DNA from: Haplosporangium gracile
Lineage: Eukaryota; Mortierellomycota; Mortierellomycetes; Mortierellales; Mortierellaceae
Assembly: GCA_015499985.1 (NCBI GenBank)
Contig: JAAAUF010000487.1
Location: 13,182-31,160, forward strand
Length of the DNA stretch: 17,979 nt
Direction of reading: 5' to 3'
In this document: in pieces, positions 1 to 8,655 of the stretch
How the letters are laid out: each line of letters starts with the position of its first letter
Position numbering within the stretch: position 1 is the first letter of the stretch
Made by a program: the position numbers and the translations under genes
Notes under the pieces: generated by a model
Told to the model about the DNA's origin: nothing
Seen by the model: the letters and a program-made list of their open reading frames with translations, nothing else
Databases searched by the model: none

Positions 1-12
1 AAAAAAAAAAAA
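1..12. repeat. poly(A) tract at the left edge
   Basis: Twelve consecutive A residues open the window. With the 23-T run at the other end, this suggests that the window is a contig broken at homopolymers rather than a biological boundary. No telomeric repeat is present. Confidence 0.9.
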
Positions 13-133
13 TGCTTGTACTGTACAATCTGAAGCTCTAGTAGGGAGGTCATTCTCGGTTTAATACCACCAACATTTTTCTTTCTTTCTCATCTCATAT
101 TTATTTGAACGCTAATCGTTGAAAATAGCAAGG

Positions 134-310
134 ATGCGCGTGAATGTGGCAAAGATGTCGACAAAGCTACTGAGAAGTGAACACCCCAAGAAGTTTTACT
201 GGGCAACCTTGTATGGCGTCCAACCGGGGCAGCAGTACTGGGTACAATGGGGCGTCACCATTAAGAACCTTCATGGGTCCTTTGTTGGCGATTACCGCGT
301 CTGGATCTGA
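134..310 (+). CDS. small aromatic-rich hypothetical ORF (58 aa)
   Basis: The ATG at 134 opens a 58-codon frame ending at TGA 308-310. I do not recognise the product. It is rich in Trp and Tyr (KKFYWATLYGVQPGQQYWVQ, then WGVTIKNLHG and a C-terminal DYRVWI). Many codons end in G or C, as in the real genes of this window and unlike the AT-rich flanks. An in-frame TAA at 113-115 closes the frame upstream, so an earlier exon would have to be spliced in. Two other frames over the same stretch are also open, so the island may instead be a fragment of another gene. There is no signal peptide or known motif. Confidence 0.25.
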   Translation: MRVNVAKMSTKLLRSEHPKKFYWATLYGVQPGQQYWVQWGVTIKNLHGSFVGDYRVWI

Positions 311-443
311 CAAGCACAATGTAACTAATCCACTATCCCCTTTCTTCATTGTTGGCTTGCTTGTGCCGCCCTAGAGAAAAGGAAGGACATTTGTTTTATT
401 TACTTGAGTATTATTACCGGTACTTTTACCATTCGTGTACTAG

Positions 444-1109
444 ATGACGACGAATGACCCAAGGAGATCAGGGGCGACACCCATGCTGGTCTACCAACCA
501 CAACACAAAATCTTTCATAACCTGCGCCAGTCCGGGAAGGAACGGACTCTACACTCACCAAAACCTAGGACCCCCACCCGGGTCGAGAACAAGAACAGCA
601 ATAATATCGACAGCACCAGTAGCAGCACCGACAGAAATAACAAGAAGCGCATCGACAACTATTTCAGTACCAGGGAACCTTCTATTCGCGACCGTGCAAT
701 CTTGCAACTCCCTCAATCACTTTACACCCCTCTTTACTGCGATGATAGCGATGGTGGTGACAACAGTGGGTACGAGAACGAAAAGACGACGGTGACGGTG
801 ATGGCTTGCTTACCTTTGGGGAGTAGACGTGCCGAATGTGAATTAGCGATAGAGTATGTTCAGCTTGTGCCTGCTGGTCGATGCGATCCACGCGCCGTGG
901 AAGTTGAAGCTGAGGGGGAGGAGACTGAAAGTGGGGACAGTATGATTCAGCGGCAGGAGCAGTTGGTGGATAATGATGATTGGGTAGATGAGAGTTGGTG
1001 TGACAGGAATGCTCCGATGGAGCATTCTAGTTGTCGAGAGTTGGACGAACTTGTTCGCCCATTTTGTCCACAGCGATGGCAGGATTTGCTTTTTGATGAT
1101 GATAAATAA
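444..1109 (+). CDS. acidic hypothetical protein with PIP-box-like motif (221 aa)
   Basis: This single uninterrupted frame runs from ATG 444 to TAA 1107-1109. I do not recognise a family. Residues 1-66 are basic and polar, with a Ser/Thr/Asn-rich stretch at 51-65. Residues 67-74 read KKRIDNYF, which fits the hydrophobic-x-x-aromatic-aromatic core of a PCNA-interacting PIP box with Lys in place of the usual Gln. Residues 100-113 and 152-182 are acidic, and the protein ends WQDLLFDDDK. There is no signal peptide or membrane segment, so a nuclear or cytosolic protein is likely. The sequence just before the ATG reads TACTAG, so the frame could instead be a last exon behind a 3' splice site. An AATAAA hexamer overlaps the stop codon. 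The length and low number of rare frames favour a real gene; the function is open. Confidence 0.55.
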   Translation: MTTNDPRRSGATPMLVYQPQHKIFHNLRQSGKERTLHSPKPRTPTRVENKNSNNIDSTSSSTDRNNKKRIDNYFSTREPSIRDRAILQLPQSLYTPLYCDDSDGGDNSGYENEKTTVTVMACLPLGSRRAECELAIEYVQLVPAGRCDPRAVEVEAEGEETESGDSMIQRQEQLVDNDDWVDESWCDRNAPMEHSSCRELDELVRPFCPQRWQDLLFDDDK

Positions 1110-1110
1110 A
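1105..1110 (+). terminator. AATAAA polyadenylation-type hexamer overlapping the stop codon
   Basis: AATAAA lies across the TAA stop (1107-1109) of the 221-aa ORF. If used, cleavage would fall about 10-30 nt later and give a very short 3' UTR. Confidence 0.3.
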
Positions 1111-1233
1111 AACACATTTGAGCGCGTTATTTTCTACATGGGACTATAGCTCGGGACAGAAGATCTTTTTTTTTTCAGGATATAGTTTTTGCGAGTTCCC
1201 TTTGCTCCAATGCCTCCAGTTCATTTTTAGTCA

Positions 1234-1267
<34 letters not shown>

Positions 1268-2172
1268 CTTTGTCACCCATTTTATTTTTGCGTTAACACT
1301 ACGGCAAAACCACCCTTGGGGAGGAATAACCTTGATAAAAAAAATGCTCTGGTTGAGCCACGAATACAAAAACAGCACGCAACAAGACTTTATGATGTCA
1401 AAATCGCACAAAAGCATTCTTCATATAGAAGAATAAGCGGTTTCGGGGTGAGAGACGCGCTAGGGTCCTTTTGAAGCCAGTTTTTTGGTCAATGCCTCAG
1501 CCCCCAATGGAGTAAACCAAGGCATGAAAAAAGATCTTGGACAGGGACACAAAAAAAGAAAAAGAATCAAGGGATCAGGAAAATTAAAGGACAGTAACAA
1601 TCAACAGCACCAAACAATAACGCAAAAGATACAGGGAAAAAAGAAAATGATCAAGGGATGCAAAAAGAAAAATCAAGAGTCATCATTAACGGGCTTGTAG
1701 CAGCCAACATTTATTGCGACGTTGCTTTTAACTCTTTGATACTGGCTCTTTCAACTCCCTTCTTTCACCATTGTATTAAAAGGGTAGGTAATGAATACAT
1801 AACAAATACCAGTTCGGTATCTGCATCGAAAGCATGTTCTTGCTTCGGCTCATTGTATTTCTGATACCTAACCTTTTTATCCTTAATCCTCCTTCTGTCT
1901 CTCTCTTCATCCCCTTTCTTTTTTGCTGTCCTCTGTCTCTGTCCTTGATTCCACTTTTTTTTGCTGGACTGTGTCTCTCCCTTGACGCCTCCCTTTGTCC
2001 TGAGGGAGACTTTACCTCAACGGGTTCATTGTGACCAGATGCTTTTAAATATCTTCTTGTCTTCTGTCGCTTATTTTGAAATTTCACTCTTCTTTCATTC
2101 CTTTCGCACCTTTCCTTCTTCAACAACACCCCAGAACATCCCATATTACTCATTTTATATACAACAATAACC
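1110..2172. other. intergenic region with pyrimidine-rich promoter-side DNA
   Basis: I see no convincing gene here. The stretch holds a (TC)n microsatellite, a purine-rich Lys-coding stretch at 1485-1700 that looks like low-complexity DNA, and from about 1870 to 2130 a C/T-rich tract that ends before the microexon gene. TTTAAATA at 2043-2050 is a possible TATA-like element about 120 nt upstream of that gene's ATG. Open frames on both strands here have skewed, low-complexity composition. Confidence 0.5.
1237..1264. repeat. (TC)n microsatellite
   Basis: About 14 uninterrupted TC dinucleotides. Confidence 0.95.
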
Positions 2173-2660
2173 ATGACTGCTCGCAACGTTGTTTTTTTTC
2201 TTGTTCTTGCATTGGCACTCGCCATAAATGGACTTATGACTAATGCGGCCCCGTTACCTCTGTAAGAGTTCTCTTCATTTGTATGGAGTGAACATGTAAC
2301 TTGGTATAGTAGTACTTGGTACTAACCGTTCACCTTTGTCGTGTTCACTCTTTTGCTGTCACTCCTTCCTATGTATCCAGCAAGTAAGATGTTGATTGGG
2401 TGTCTTTGATGGACCATACAAGCATCTGTTGCTTTGATGCGCCTAGCTGTCCTTAGTACTAACCGCTTATATCTGTCGTGTTCACTCTTTTGCTCTCATC
2501 TCTTCCTATGTATCCAGCCCGTAAGATATCGATTGAGTGTCTTTGATGGACCATGCAAACATCTATTGGTTTGTTGCGTACAACTGTCCTTAGTACTAAC
2601 CGCTTATCTTTGTCGTGTTCACTTGTTGTTCTCATCTCTTCCTATGTATCCAGCCATTAA
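2173..2660 (+). CDS. tiny secreted peptide precursor assembled from two 3-nt microexons (33 aa)
   Basis: The model joins exon 1 (2173-2261), microexon CAA (2381-2383), microexon CCC (2518-2520) and a last exon (2654-2660). The ATG has ACC before it. Residues 1-25 look like a signal peptide: MTAR, a hydrophobic core VVFFLVLALALAI, then NGLMTNA with small residues at -1 and -3. The end reads APLPLNPH, an eight-residue mature peptide if cleavage follows Ala25. All three introns (119, 134 and 133 nt) start GTAAGA, carry a perfect TACTAAC branch site (2320-2326, 2457-2463, 2594-2600) and end ATCCAG. Both microexons are one codon long, so skipping either keeps the frame. In each unspliced form the donor supplies an in-frame TAA. 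The third unit has TTAAGA where the others have GTAAGA, so it lacks a donor and terminates the frame at TAA 2658-2660. I know no homologue, and the role (effector, pheromone or other) is unknown. The splice pattern is inferred from sequence only. Confidence 0.6.
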
Positions 2661-2672
2661 GATATCATTCGA
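2319..2672 (+). repeat. 137-bp tandem repeat, about 2.6 copies, each an intron/microexon cassette
   Basis: The copies start with GTACTAACC at 2319, 2456 and 2593, an exact 137-bp spacing. Each contains the branch site, a conserved pyrimidine-rich arm with TGTCGTGTTCACT, the acceptor CTATGTATCCAG, one codon of exon and then TAAGA. Copies 1 and 2 continue through TGTCTTTGATGGACCAT to CTGTCCTTA. Copy 3 has lost one base in the pyrimidine arm and fades out soon after TTAAGATATC. Confidence 0.93.
2320..2326 (+). promoter_or_regulatory. TACTAAC branch site, intron 1 of the microexon gene
   Basis: A perfect yeast-type branch-site heptamer, about 55 nt upstream of the acceptor AG at 2379-2380. The same heptamer recurs at 2457-2463 and 2594-2600 in the next two introns. 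Confidence 0.75.
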
Positions 2673-3144
2673 ATGTGATTGTTAGCCTAGCCCACATCAT
2701 ACGCGTTTGCGTTATCGTCCCTTGTGTCGAGTAGCTTTTTTTCTCGTAAGTACTCTTGCTGTTATCTCATTCACTATGACTATGCTGTAAGATACAGGCT
2801 ATGGTTTGTTGTTCTTATATCCGGCTGTGATTAACTCCGTTTTGAGGTTTATTGTACATCGCGCCGACGTTTATCTTTTGCTCTTTGTAATACCTGTTAT
2901 TTTTCATCACAGCTAAGTAGGGCACAAATAACGTAATGTTGTTAATAATTCATTCCGCCTGTACCTGGCGCTCTATCGTTTTTTATAATCCCGTTTTGTT
3001 TCTTTGTTCTATTAAAATGGGATTGAATCAAGTTTTGACATATGTTTCAACGTGTTGATGTCGTTTATTGCAGTTAGTTGCATGTAGATTTCTCTTGTAG
3101 ACTACTGTGCGATGCCAACTCTAATTACGCGATAGTGTCAAAAG
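2673..3144. other. AT-rich region without a gene
   Basis: This is the 3' flank of the microexon gene. Loose donor-like words occur (CGTAAGTACT near 2748, CTGTAAGATAC near 2786) but without matching TACTAAC/acceptor pairs. I see no ORF or RNA gene. Confidence 0.5.
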
Positions 3145-3798
3145 CTACCGCTGCCGGGTATACGCCTCAATCCTGAGAGCATCCATCTGTCGCTGGTACT
3201 CAAGCTGCTGCATATGGATCTCCGCCAACGCCTGCCGTTCCTGATTCACCTCCTCTCTCTGCCTCCTCAACCATCTCTCCTGTGAGATCCGCCTCCCCTC
3301 ACTACTAAGCGCCACAATTGTGTCTGAACGCTCTTTTCTTGACTCCTCCGTTCCTGTTCAAAAAGTTGGTGTTGGGGACTCCTGGCTTCTTGTAGGACCC
3401 TGTACGGGTTGTTGGCAGGTCCGCGACCGACCACTCCAGCGCTTGGAGGTACGTTTGGGCTTGTTATTGATGTTGACGTTTTGGATTCGATTGAAGCCGG
3501 CGCCACCGTTGTTATGTCTGCGTCTGCGGAGACAGAACCAGCACGCGCCAATGATCAAGATACCGAGGGAGGACGCGACGCCGACAATGATTGAGATTGT
3601 CCTTCTACGAACATTATTGGTGTAGTTTTCACTGTTGGCGTCGTCGCCAGTTTTGGTGGGTGTGGGACTTTCTACTGGCGCGGTGGATATGAGTGTTTGT
3701 GTTGGTGTATCTAGAAAAAATTGGGTTGTCCACTAGTTGCTCCGAAGGTCGAACACTGCAGTGTCCAAAAATGTCGCATTGAACGATTGTCCTATTGA
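3145..3798 (-). pseudogene. 5'-truncated kelch-repeat single-pass membrane protein with two in-frame stops
   Basis: One continuous minus-strand frame from about 3798 down to TAG 3145-3147 reads as the C-terminal part of a kelch/membrane protein. It begins with a kelch-like blade end, GQSFNATFLDTAVFDLRSN, then a stop (TAG at 3733-3735) where the kelch pattern expects Gln before WTTQFF. A Thr/Pro/Ser stalk follows, then a transmembrane helix TISIIVGVASSLGILIIGAC (about 3600-3541) with a WFCLRRRR stop-transfer. A basic tail is broken by TGA at 3358-3360, after which the same frame continues as a Gln/Glu/Arg-rich coiled tail containing ISQERWLRRQREEVNQERQA to its own stop. Two nonsense codons and no recognisable kelch blades upstream point to a decayed gene. 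Fungal proteins with N-terminal kelch repeats, one membrane helix and a cytosolic tail are the model. A 3' splice site at TTTTTTCTAG (just before ATACACC) is an alternative for the first stop. Confidence 0.65.
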
Positions 3799-6700
3799 AA
3801 AAAGAGTGGATTCAAGGCAAAGCGGGAAAAACAAGAACAAATATTCAAAATGTCCATTTGATCCAACAGGCAAAAAAAAAAAAGTAGAGAGGAACAAAAT
3901 TGGTGACACTGCGCATCCCCGTTTTATCTCCCTTCTGTCCTTCAGAAACATTTCATACATGAAAAATGTGGTGAGGGCGGGGAGTGCACAAGGCATCCCC
4001 TAAAAAGAATATTGCTTTCTTCAGCATGGTCTCGAATGGGTGAACAAAAGACCGACCTTGACTCATTCTTTCTCCATGCGCGCGATTTCAATTGTAAGGT
4101 ACGGAAGCATAAGGTACACAGAGAAGAAGCATAAACAAGAGTGCAGCAGTCGTAAACAAGAAGAGCACACACCACCCAACCCACTCGCCTCCGAAGAAGG
4201 ATCAGCAACAAAACGAAAATTGGTCATAAAGAAGAACGTGCTTTGGACAGGATAGCGAAGAGGGAAAAAAGGAGGGGAGTGTTGGTGGAAGTAAGGACGG
4301 GCGGGTCTAAATAATTACCCGAGCGCAGGGGATACAGAAGGTATGAGAGCAAAAATGCGCTGTTTTTGTTTTGCAAGATGGATCCTCATTGGGTGAGATA
4401 GCTCATTCCTAACTAATCGTCGATCGGGGTTTTGCAAGGGGAAGAGGAGGGTTTACGTATCAGGTGGACAAGAAGTTCATCCATTCTGACTGTTTGTTAC
4501 GTGTGTCGGAGCATTGAGGAATCACATCATGATAGCATGTCCATGGCGCGCTTTTTTTTTTATGTTTTTTTTGTGAGCCGATAATTGGTAAAACGAAACA
4601 CACTTTTTTTTTTTATCAAAGTTTCGTCCATGGCTTTGCATACGATAAAACAACGAAAAAAGGAGTCCGTGGTCCTCATTCTTCATGTGAACTTTTTTCC
4701 ATGCTGCATAGCATTGAGGCAATTATGTCTTGGATGCAGGTTCTGCTTCCATTCTGTTTGTGCCTCGATCTAGTCCCTCTTCTTTATTTACTATTCTTCC
4801 ATATCTCTCTGTTTTTTATCTGCCTTCCCCTTTCTTTTGAAGTACCTGTAAATTAGTCCTTTTAACCCTGCCTTGCTTTTCCTTCTAGTTCATTCATTTC
4901 AAGATCCTGCACCCCTGCGTAGCAATATCATTTGAACTTGTGGTCTGGTCCAAGGAGTGAGGGGATACAAGGGCAAAGTTTTAAAAAATCGCGCAAACCT
5001 TTGCTTAGTTATCGTGTTCCTGTTTCTTTTTTTTTCAAGGGTATTTCGCTTCATTCTGATCCGCTTCCTTGTGTGTACCTTGAAGGTGCTTATGCGTCTC
5101 TCGTTCCCCTGTCAAAATGTTGTATTTTTATCCAAGGTTATCATCGCGTACACGAGATCGAAGAAAAAAGAAGAACAAGACTGTAATTGTGAGTTGAGAG
5201 CCATGAAAAATAAGGAAAAAAAAAAAAAGATTTTCGAGAGCATTCAGATTTTGATGTGATGTAGTGTATGTAGTGTGGGCGCGTGGTGTGAAAACAGGCC
5301 TTTTTGTTCCAAGCAGAAAAAGGCGATGCAGGAAGTTGAAAAAGTAAACCCCTCACACTCTCAGTCTTGGGGGAACGGGTGCTATCCACGAGGGCAGGGG
5401 AGGTTAAAGAAGGGTCATGCAGGCAACGTGGTTAATCTTTTCTGCTGATTGCCATTTTCTACTGCCATCCTTTGATCTCCGTCCCTGTGTCACACACTCA
5501 TCCGCACCTCTTGTATTTTTTGTCACAGACAAGGAACGAGTTCTTTTGAATGCTGTAGTTCTTTCACCATCACCATCTTTTTTTTTTTTTTCTTCGTATG
5601 TGAACGTTGAAATGACGAATCCGAAAATTATCTCACGAAATGTATTCCACAGAGCTCCATTCACCCAATCAACAAGCTCCATTCTGGTTACCCTTTTTTT
5701 TTTCCTGTTCCTCTTGATTTTTTTAGTGCGGTGTACTGTAGGGCGGTGTGAGGAAACGGCAAAAGGCCGTTGCCGGGCCATTTTTTTTTTCTTTTTTTGC
5801 TCGTCGATAGTACTCAGGCCCTCGTACAGAACCCAAAAAGTGAGGGAAACTAATCGTGATAAAGTCTTTATTACGTGTACACAGCGAGAGAACGAGGCGA
5901 GCGTCAAGTGCCCAAAGGAAACAAACAAATAATCTTGATACGAGAGAGAAAGAGGAATATGGGGTAACTTTTCTTTCTTTCTATTTCTTCTCCCCAACGT
6001 GCTGCTGCTCACCAAACAAATAAACAATCATTTATTTTCGTTCTTTGTGCTCATGGACGGAAATTTACAGTAGGAAAAAAAAAACTGTAACGTGAGAAAA
6101 TTGAGCCATCGGAAAGATAGAACTTCCGTTGTGGTTATTCTGGTCTAGTAGACAGGTCGAGGGGATGCCCCACATTAAAGATAACGTTTTTTTCATAGCT
6201 TTATTTTCTTTCGAAAAAAAGTCTACTCTAAAATCAAAAGAAAAAAAAAAAAGTTGGGCTGGGCGACACAAAAAGGGGAGGTGATGGCTAAACGACAGCG
6301 CTGGAGAATATCTCGTCATTCTCCTTACCCTTGCATTCCATGCTTGCTGACCGAGCAACTCCCATTTGCTATGAGCAAAAGCAAAAGGCCCGGAAGAAAA
6401 TAAACAAGCGAAAACAGGATCAATTGACAGCCAGTCGATCTGCGGAGCAGATGTCTCTTCATCCAGTCCTTGGCCACAACAATCAGGCATGCTACTTTTA
6501 TTGGATCTCCTTTGCGCTTTGTAATAACTTGCTAAGCAATTAGAGCGAGAGATAAAATAAAAAAACGAGTATCTATGATTTTTTGGCCCACAAGGAAGCG
6601 GGAAGAGAGATCGGACAAATACGCAAACCTGCAATTACGCTGTGTATTTGTCTTTTCGTTCTTCGACGACCTTCTACTCTCGACAAACTGATGAAGATAG

Positions 6701-7711
6701 TCAAAATACTTGTTTTGTTTGTTTAGATGTAAACAAAGCGCACGCACATGGACGGATTGATTGCACAAGAACTGCACAGACTGCAAATCGCACTAGCGAC
6801 AAAAAACGAAGTAGATAGGAACGATGATCTGACGGAATAATCGAAGGAGCGAAATGGTCAGTCAGCGATAGGCAGAACGGGGGTTGTTTGGGTTGAAAGG
6901 GAAAAGGGTAAAAGGGTAAAAGGGTAAAGGAGAGGGAAGAGGGAGAGGAATAGAAGAGAAGGAGCGAGCGAATGACTGGCCACGCTGAATTGAACTCGCG
7001 GGTTCGCCCATCCACTCACGCGCACCTTGGCTACGTAGATGGGACCAACGAGGACACGAAGAGATTGAAAAGAGATGGAGAGTAGAAGAACGAGGGGAAG
7101 GAGCGGTGATGAGCATTCAGGTCCATGACGCCTATGACATGATGAGTCTTTATCTGTTCGTTGGTCATGTATAGCATCTCATTCTGGATGAATGCAAAAA
7201 AGTACAGAGTGACTGTGACAGCACCACCTTGTGCGCTTACACCCAAGGCACGTCAACAAACAGTTTAAGAAAGTAGACAGAGCGCAATGTGGGTGACACC
7301 TTTTCATATCCGTTGCGTTAGGAAAGAGTTGGTGGTAGAAAGAAGGAAAAAATGGAAAAGTTGAAAAGAAGGAAAAAGTGGATTCATATATATATTTGTG
7401 TAAAATTTAGTTTTCTGCCCTTTTGAAAGACCTCGATGGTTTGGCCTCGACTCTGCTGTCAATGTGAGATGAACGAGAGGGCGTTGAGGGTAGAGTCGAC
7501 CCTTTTATATTTGAGAGGCGACATAAGAAAGTAGAAAAGTGGAGAATGATGGCGAGTGCCTTTTCTTTCTGCATGTAGAAAAGGATAGATAGGTAATAAT
7601 GGATATGCCTCAGCTTCAAGGAGTACTGTATGTGTAGAGATGATCTGCTTTTTATTTATTCTACAGTTTTTCCTTCCAGTCGGTTGATTTTTCGTTCCAT
7701 TTTTCCAGTCG
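3799..7711. other. long AT-rich gene-poor region
   Basis: I find no convincing coding gene. Frames of up to about 207 codons exist (5404-6027 minus, 5417-5932 plus, 6065-6634 minus), but they overlap on opposite strands, are built across A/T homopolymers and show no domain. Homopolymer runs near 3871, 4553, 4602, 5218, 5578, 5695, 5780 and 6240 would break real reading frames easily. A (GGGTAAAA)n block lies at 6899-6930 and a TATATATAT tract near 7387. No tRNA or rRNA was recognised. Confidence 0.5.
6899..6930. repeat. short (GGGTAAAA)n tandem repeat
   Basis: An eight-base unit is repeated about four times with one imperfect end. It is not a standard fungal telomere repeat and lies internally. 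Confidence 0.8.
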
Positions 7712-7876
7712 ATGGATTACTGCAGGTACAAGAAGCCAAGAAGCACCCCCGTTATGGGGCAAGAAGACCTGGCTATTCAAGGAGCACCAGCTCCTTATAA
7801 GAAGATTCATCACCTCGAATCATGGAAGTCCCATCATCATCACCACCACCATCATCAACCATCACTTCTTGTATGA
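7712..7876 (+). CDS. possible small His-rich peptide or exon (54 aa)
   Basis: The ATG at 7712 directly follows a good acceptor (TTTTTCCAG, ending at 7708) and opens 54 codons to TGA 7874-7876. The product begins MDYCRYKKPRSTPVMG, has APAPYKK in the middle and contains eight consecutive His before QPSLLV. All three plus frames are open across most of this stretch, so the true frame is uncertain. A donor-like GTATGT near 7628 could join an upstream exon (from an ATG near 7602) into a different frame. The stretch is richer in G and C than its surroundings. The CATCAT/CACCAC run could also be simple-sequence DNA. I cannot assign a function, and it may not be a gene. Confidence 0.25.
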   Translation: MDYCRYKKPRSTPVMGQEDLAIQGAPAPYKKIHHLESWKSHHHHHHHHQPSLLV

Positions 7877-8358
7877 ACCCATTAAAAAAAAAACACTATA
7901 TAAAAAATAAAAAAATGTCCATCAGGTCTCAATTGAATAGATCAGTTATTATTTAATTCTCTATGACGAAGTTTTCGCCTTTTTGAAAATGCAATGTAGT
8001 TTGATTGAATTGAACTGAATACTCCAGAGTGTCACATTCGAGATAAACCATAGTTCGTCCTTGTCGTTGTTGTCAGCCAATGGCAATCGATTCTCTTGTT
8101 CAGCAATGGATAAACAGATGTCCATATCTCTCTCTATTCCTGTGCCTGCGAAGACGACAAAGTGAGAGAGAGCTGTGGGTTCACGGCAAAAGAAATAAAA
8201 AATGGCCCTTCTGATTTTCCGCGCAGATAGATATACAGCTCATTATTTTTTTTTTTATCGCTCACGACTTCGCTTCTTTCTTTCTTCTTATTTTTCCACT
8301 TTTACTCCTTTCTCTTTCTCTCTTTCACTTTCAACTTTCTTCTTTTCTTCACTTCCAT

Positions 8359-8406
8359 CTTTCTTTCTTTCTTTTTCTTTCTTTCTTTCTTTCATCTTTC
8401 ATCTTT
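8359..8406. repeat. (CTTT)n pyrimidine microsatellite
   Basis: About nine CTTT units with slight interruptions, followed by two CATCTTT units. Confidence 0.85.
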
Positions 8407-8469
8407 CACACTCCTTCGTTCATATCATCTCTACTACACTTTTCTCAACACTCTATCTTCCAACTCACT

Positions 8470-8500
8470 CACCTAATCACTCACCCACCTAATCACTCAC
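8470..8500. repeat. 16-bp direct repeat, two copies
   Basis: CACCTAATCACTCAC occurs at 8470-8484 and again at 8486-8500. Confidence 0.85.
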
Positions 8501-8655
8501 TCACATACCTCACCTCCTCTCGATCCCCGCCGGCTATTTGTCAACCATATCTCACCAATAGGCAACTTACCACAAAAAAGAACGCCGATCGACACTCCTT
8601 TCAACACTCAACCCCCACACGACTATTTTTTCACTTCTTTCTCCCTTTTTCTTCC

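Noticed and set aside
2154..2161. TTTATATA just upstream of the microexon gene ATG as a TATA box
   Set aside because: It is only about 12 nt from the ATG, so a usual start site would fall inside the coding sequence; TTTAAATA at 2043-2050 is a better candidate.
1776..2225. 149-codon minus-strand frame rich in Arg and Lys
   Set aside because: Antisense to the pyrimidine-rich upstream DNA and signal-peptide exon of the microexon gene; composition explains it.
2319..2672. CRISPR-like or LTR interpretation of the tandem repeat
   Set aside because: Period 137 bp without unique spacers, and the units contain ordered splice signals; eukaryotic context.
3942..4211. Minus-strand frame beginning LLILLRRRVGWVVCALLV that looks like a signal peptide
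   Set aside because: It starts at TTG with no ATG, lies in AT-rich DNA and has no conserved follow-on domain.
5404..6027. 207-codon minus-strand open frame overlapping a 171-codon plus-strand frame
   Set aside because: Both cross several A/T homopolymers that encode Lys or Phe runs, neither shows a domain, and the overlap on opposite strands suggests chance openness.
6065..6634. 189-codon minus-strand open frame
   Set aside because: Low-complexity Phe/Ser/Leu composition over homopolymers, no recognisable motif, no splice or promoter context.
6899..6930. (GGGTAAAA)n as a telomere remnant
   Set aside because: Only about four copies, internal, and not the TTAGGG type expected in most fungi.
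6980..7010. GGTTCG-containing segment as a tRNA T-arm
   Set aside because: No matching acceptor stem, D-arm or anticodon arm could be folded around it.
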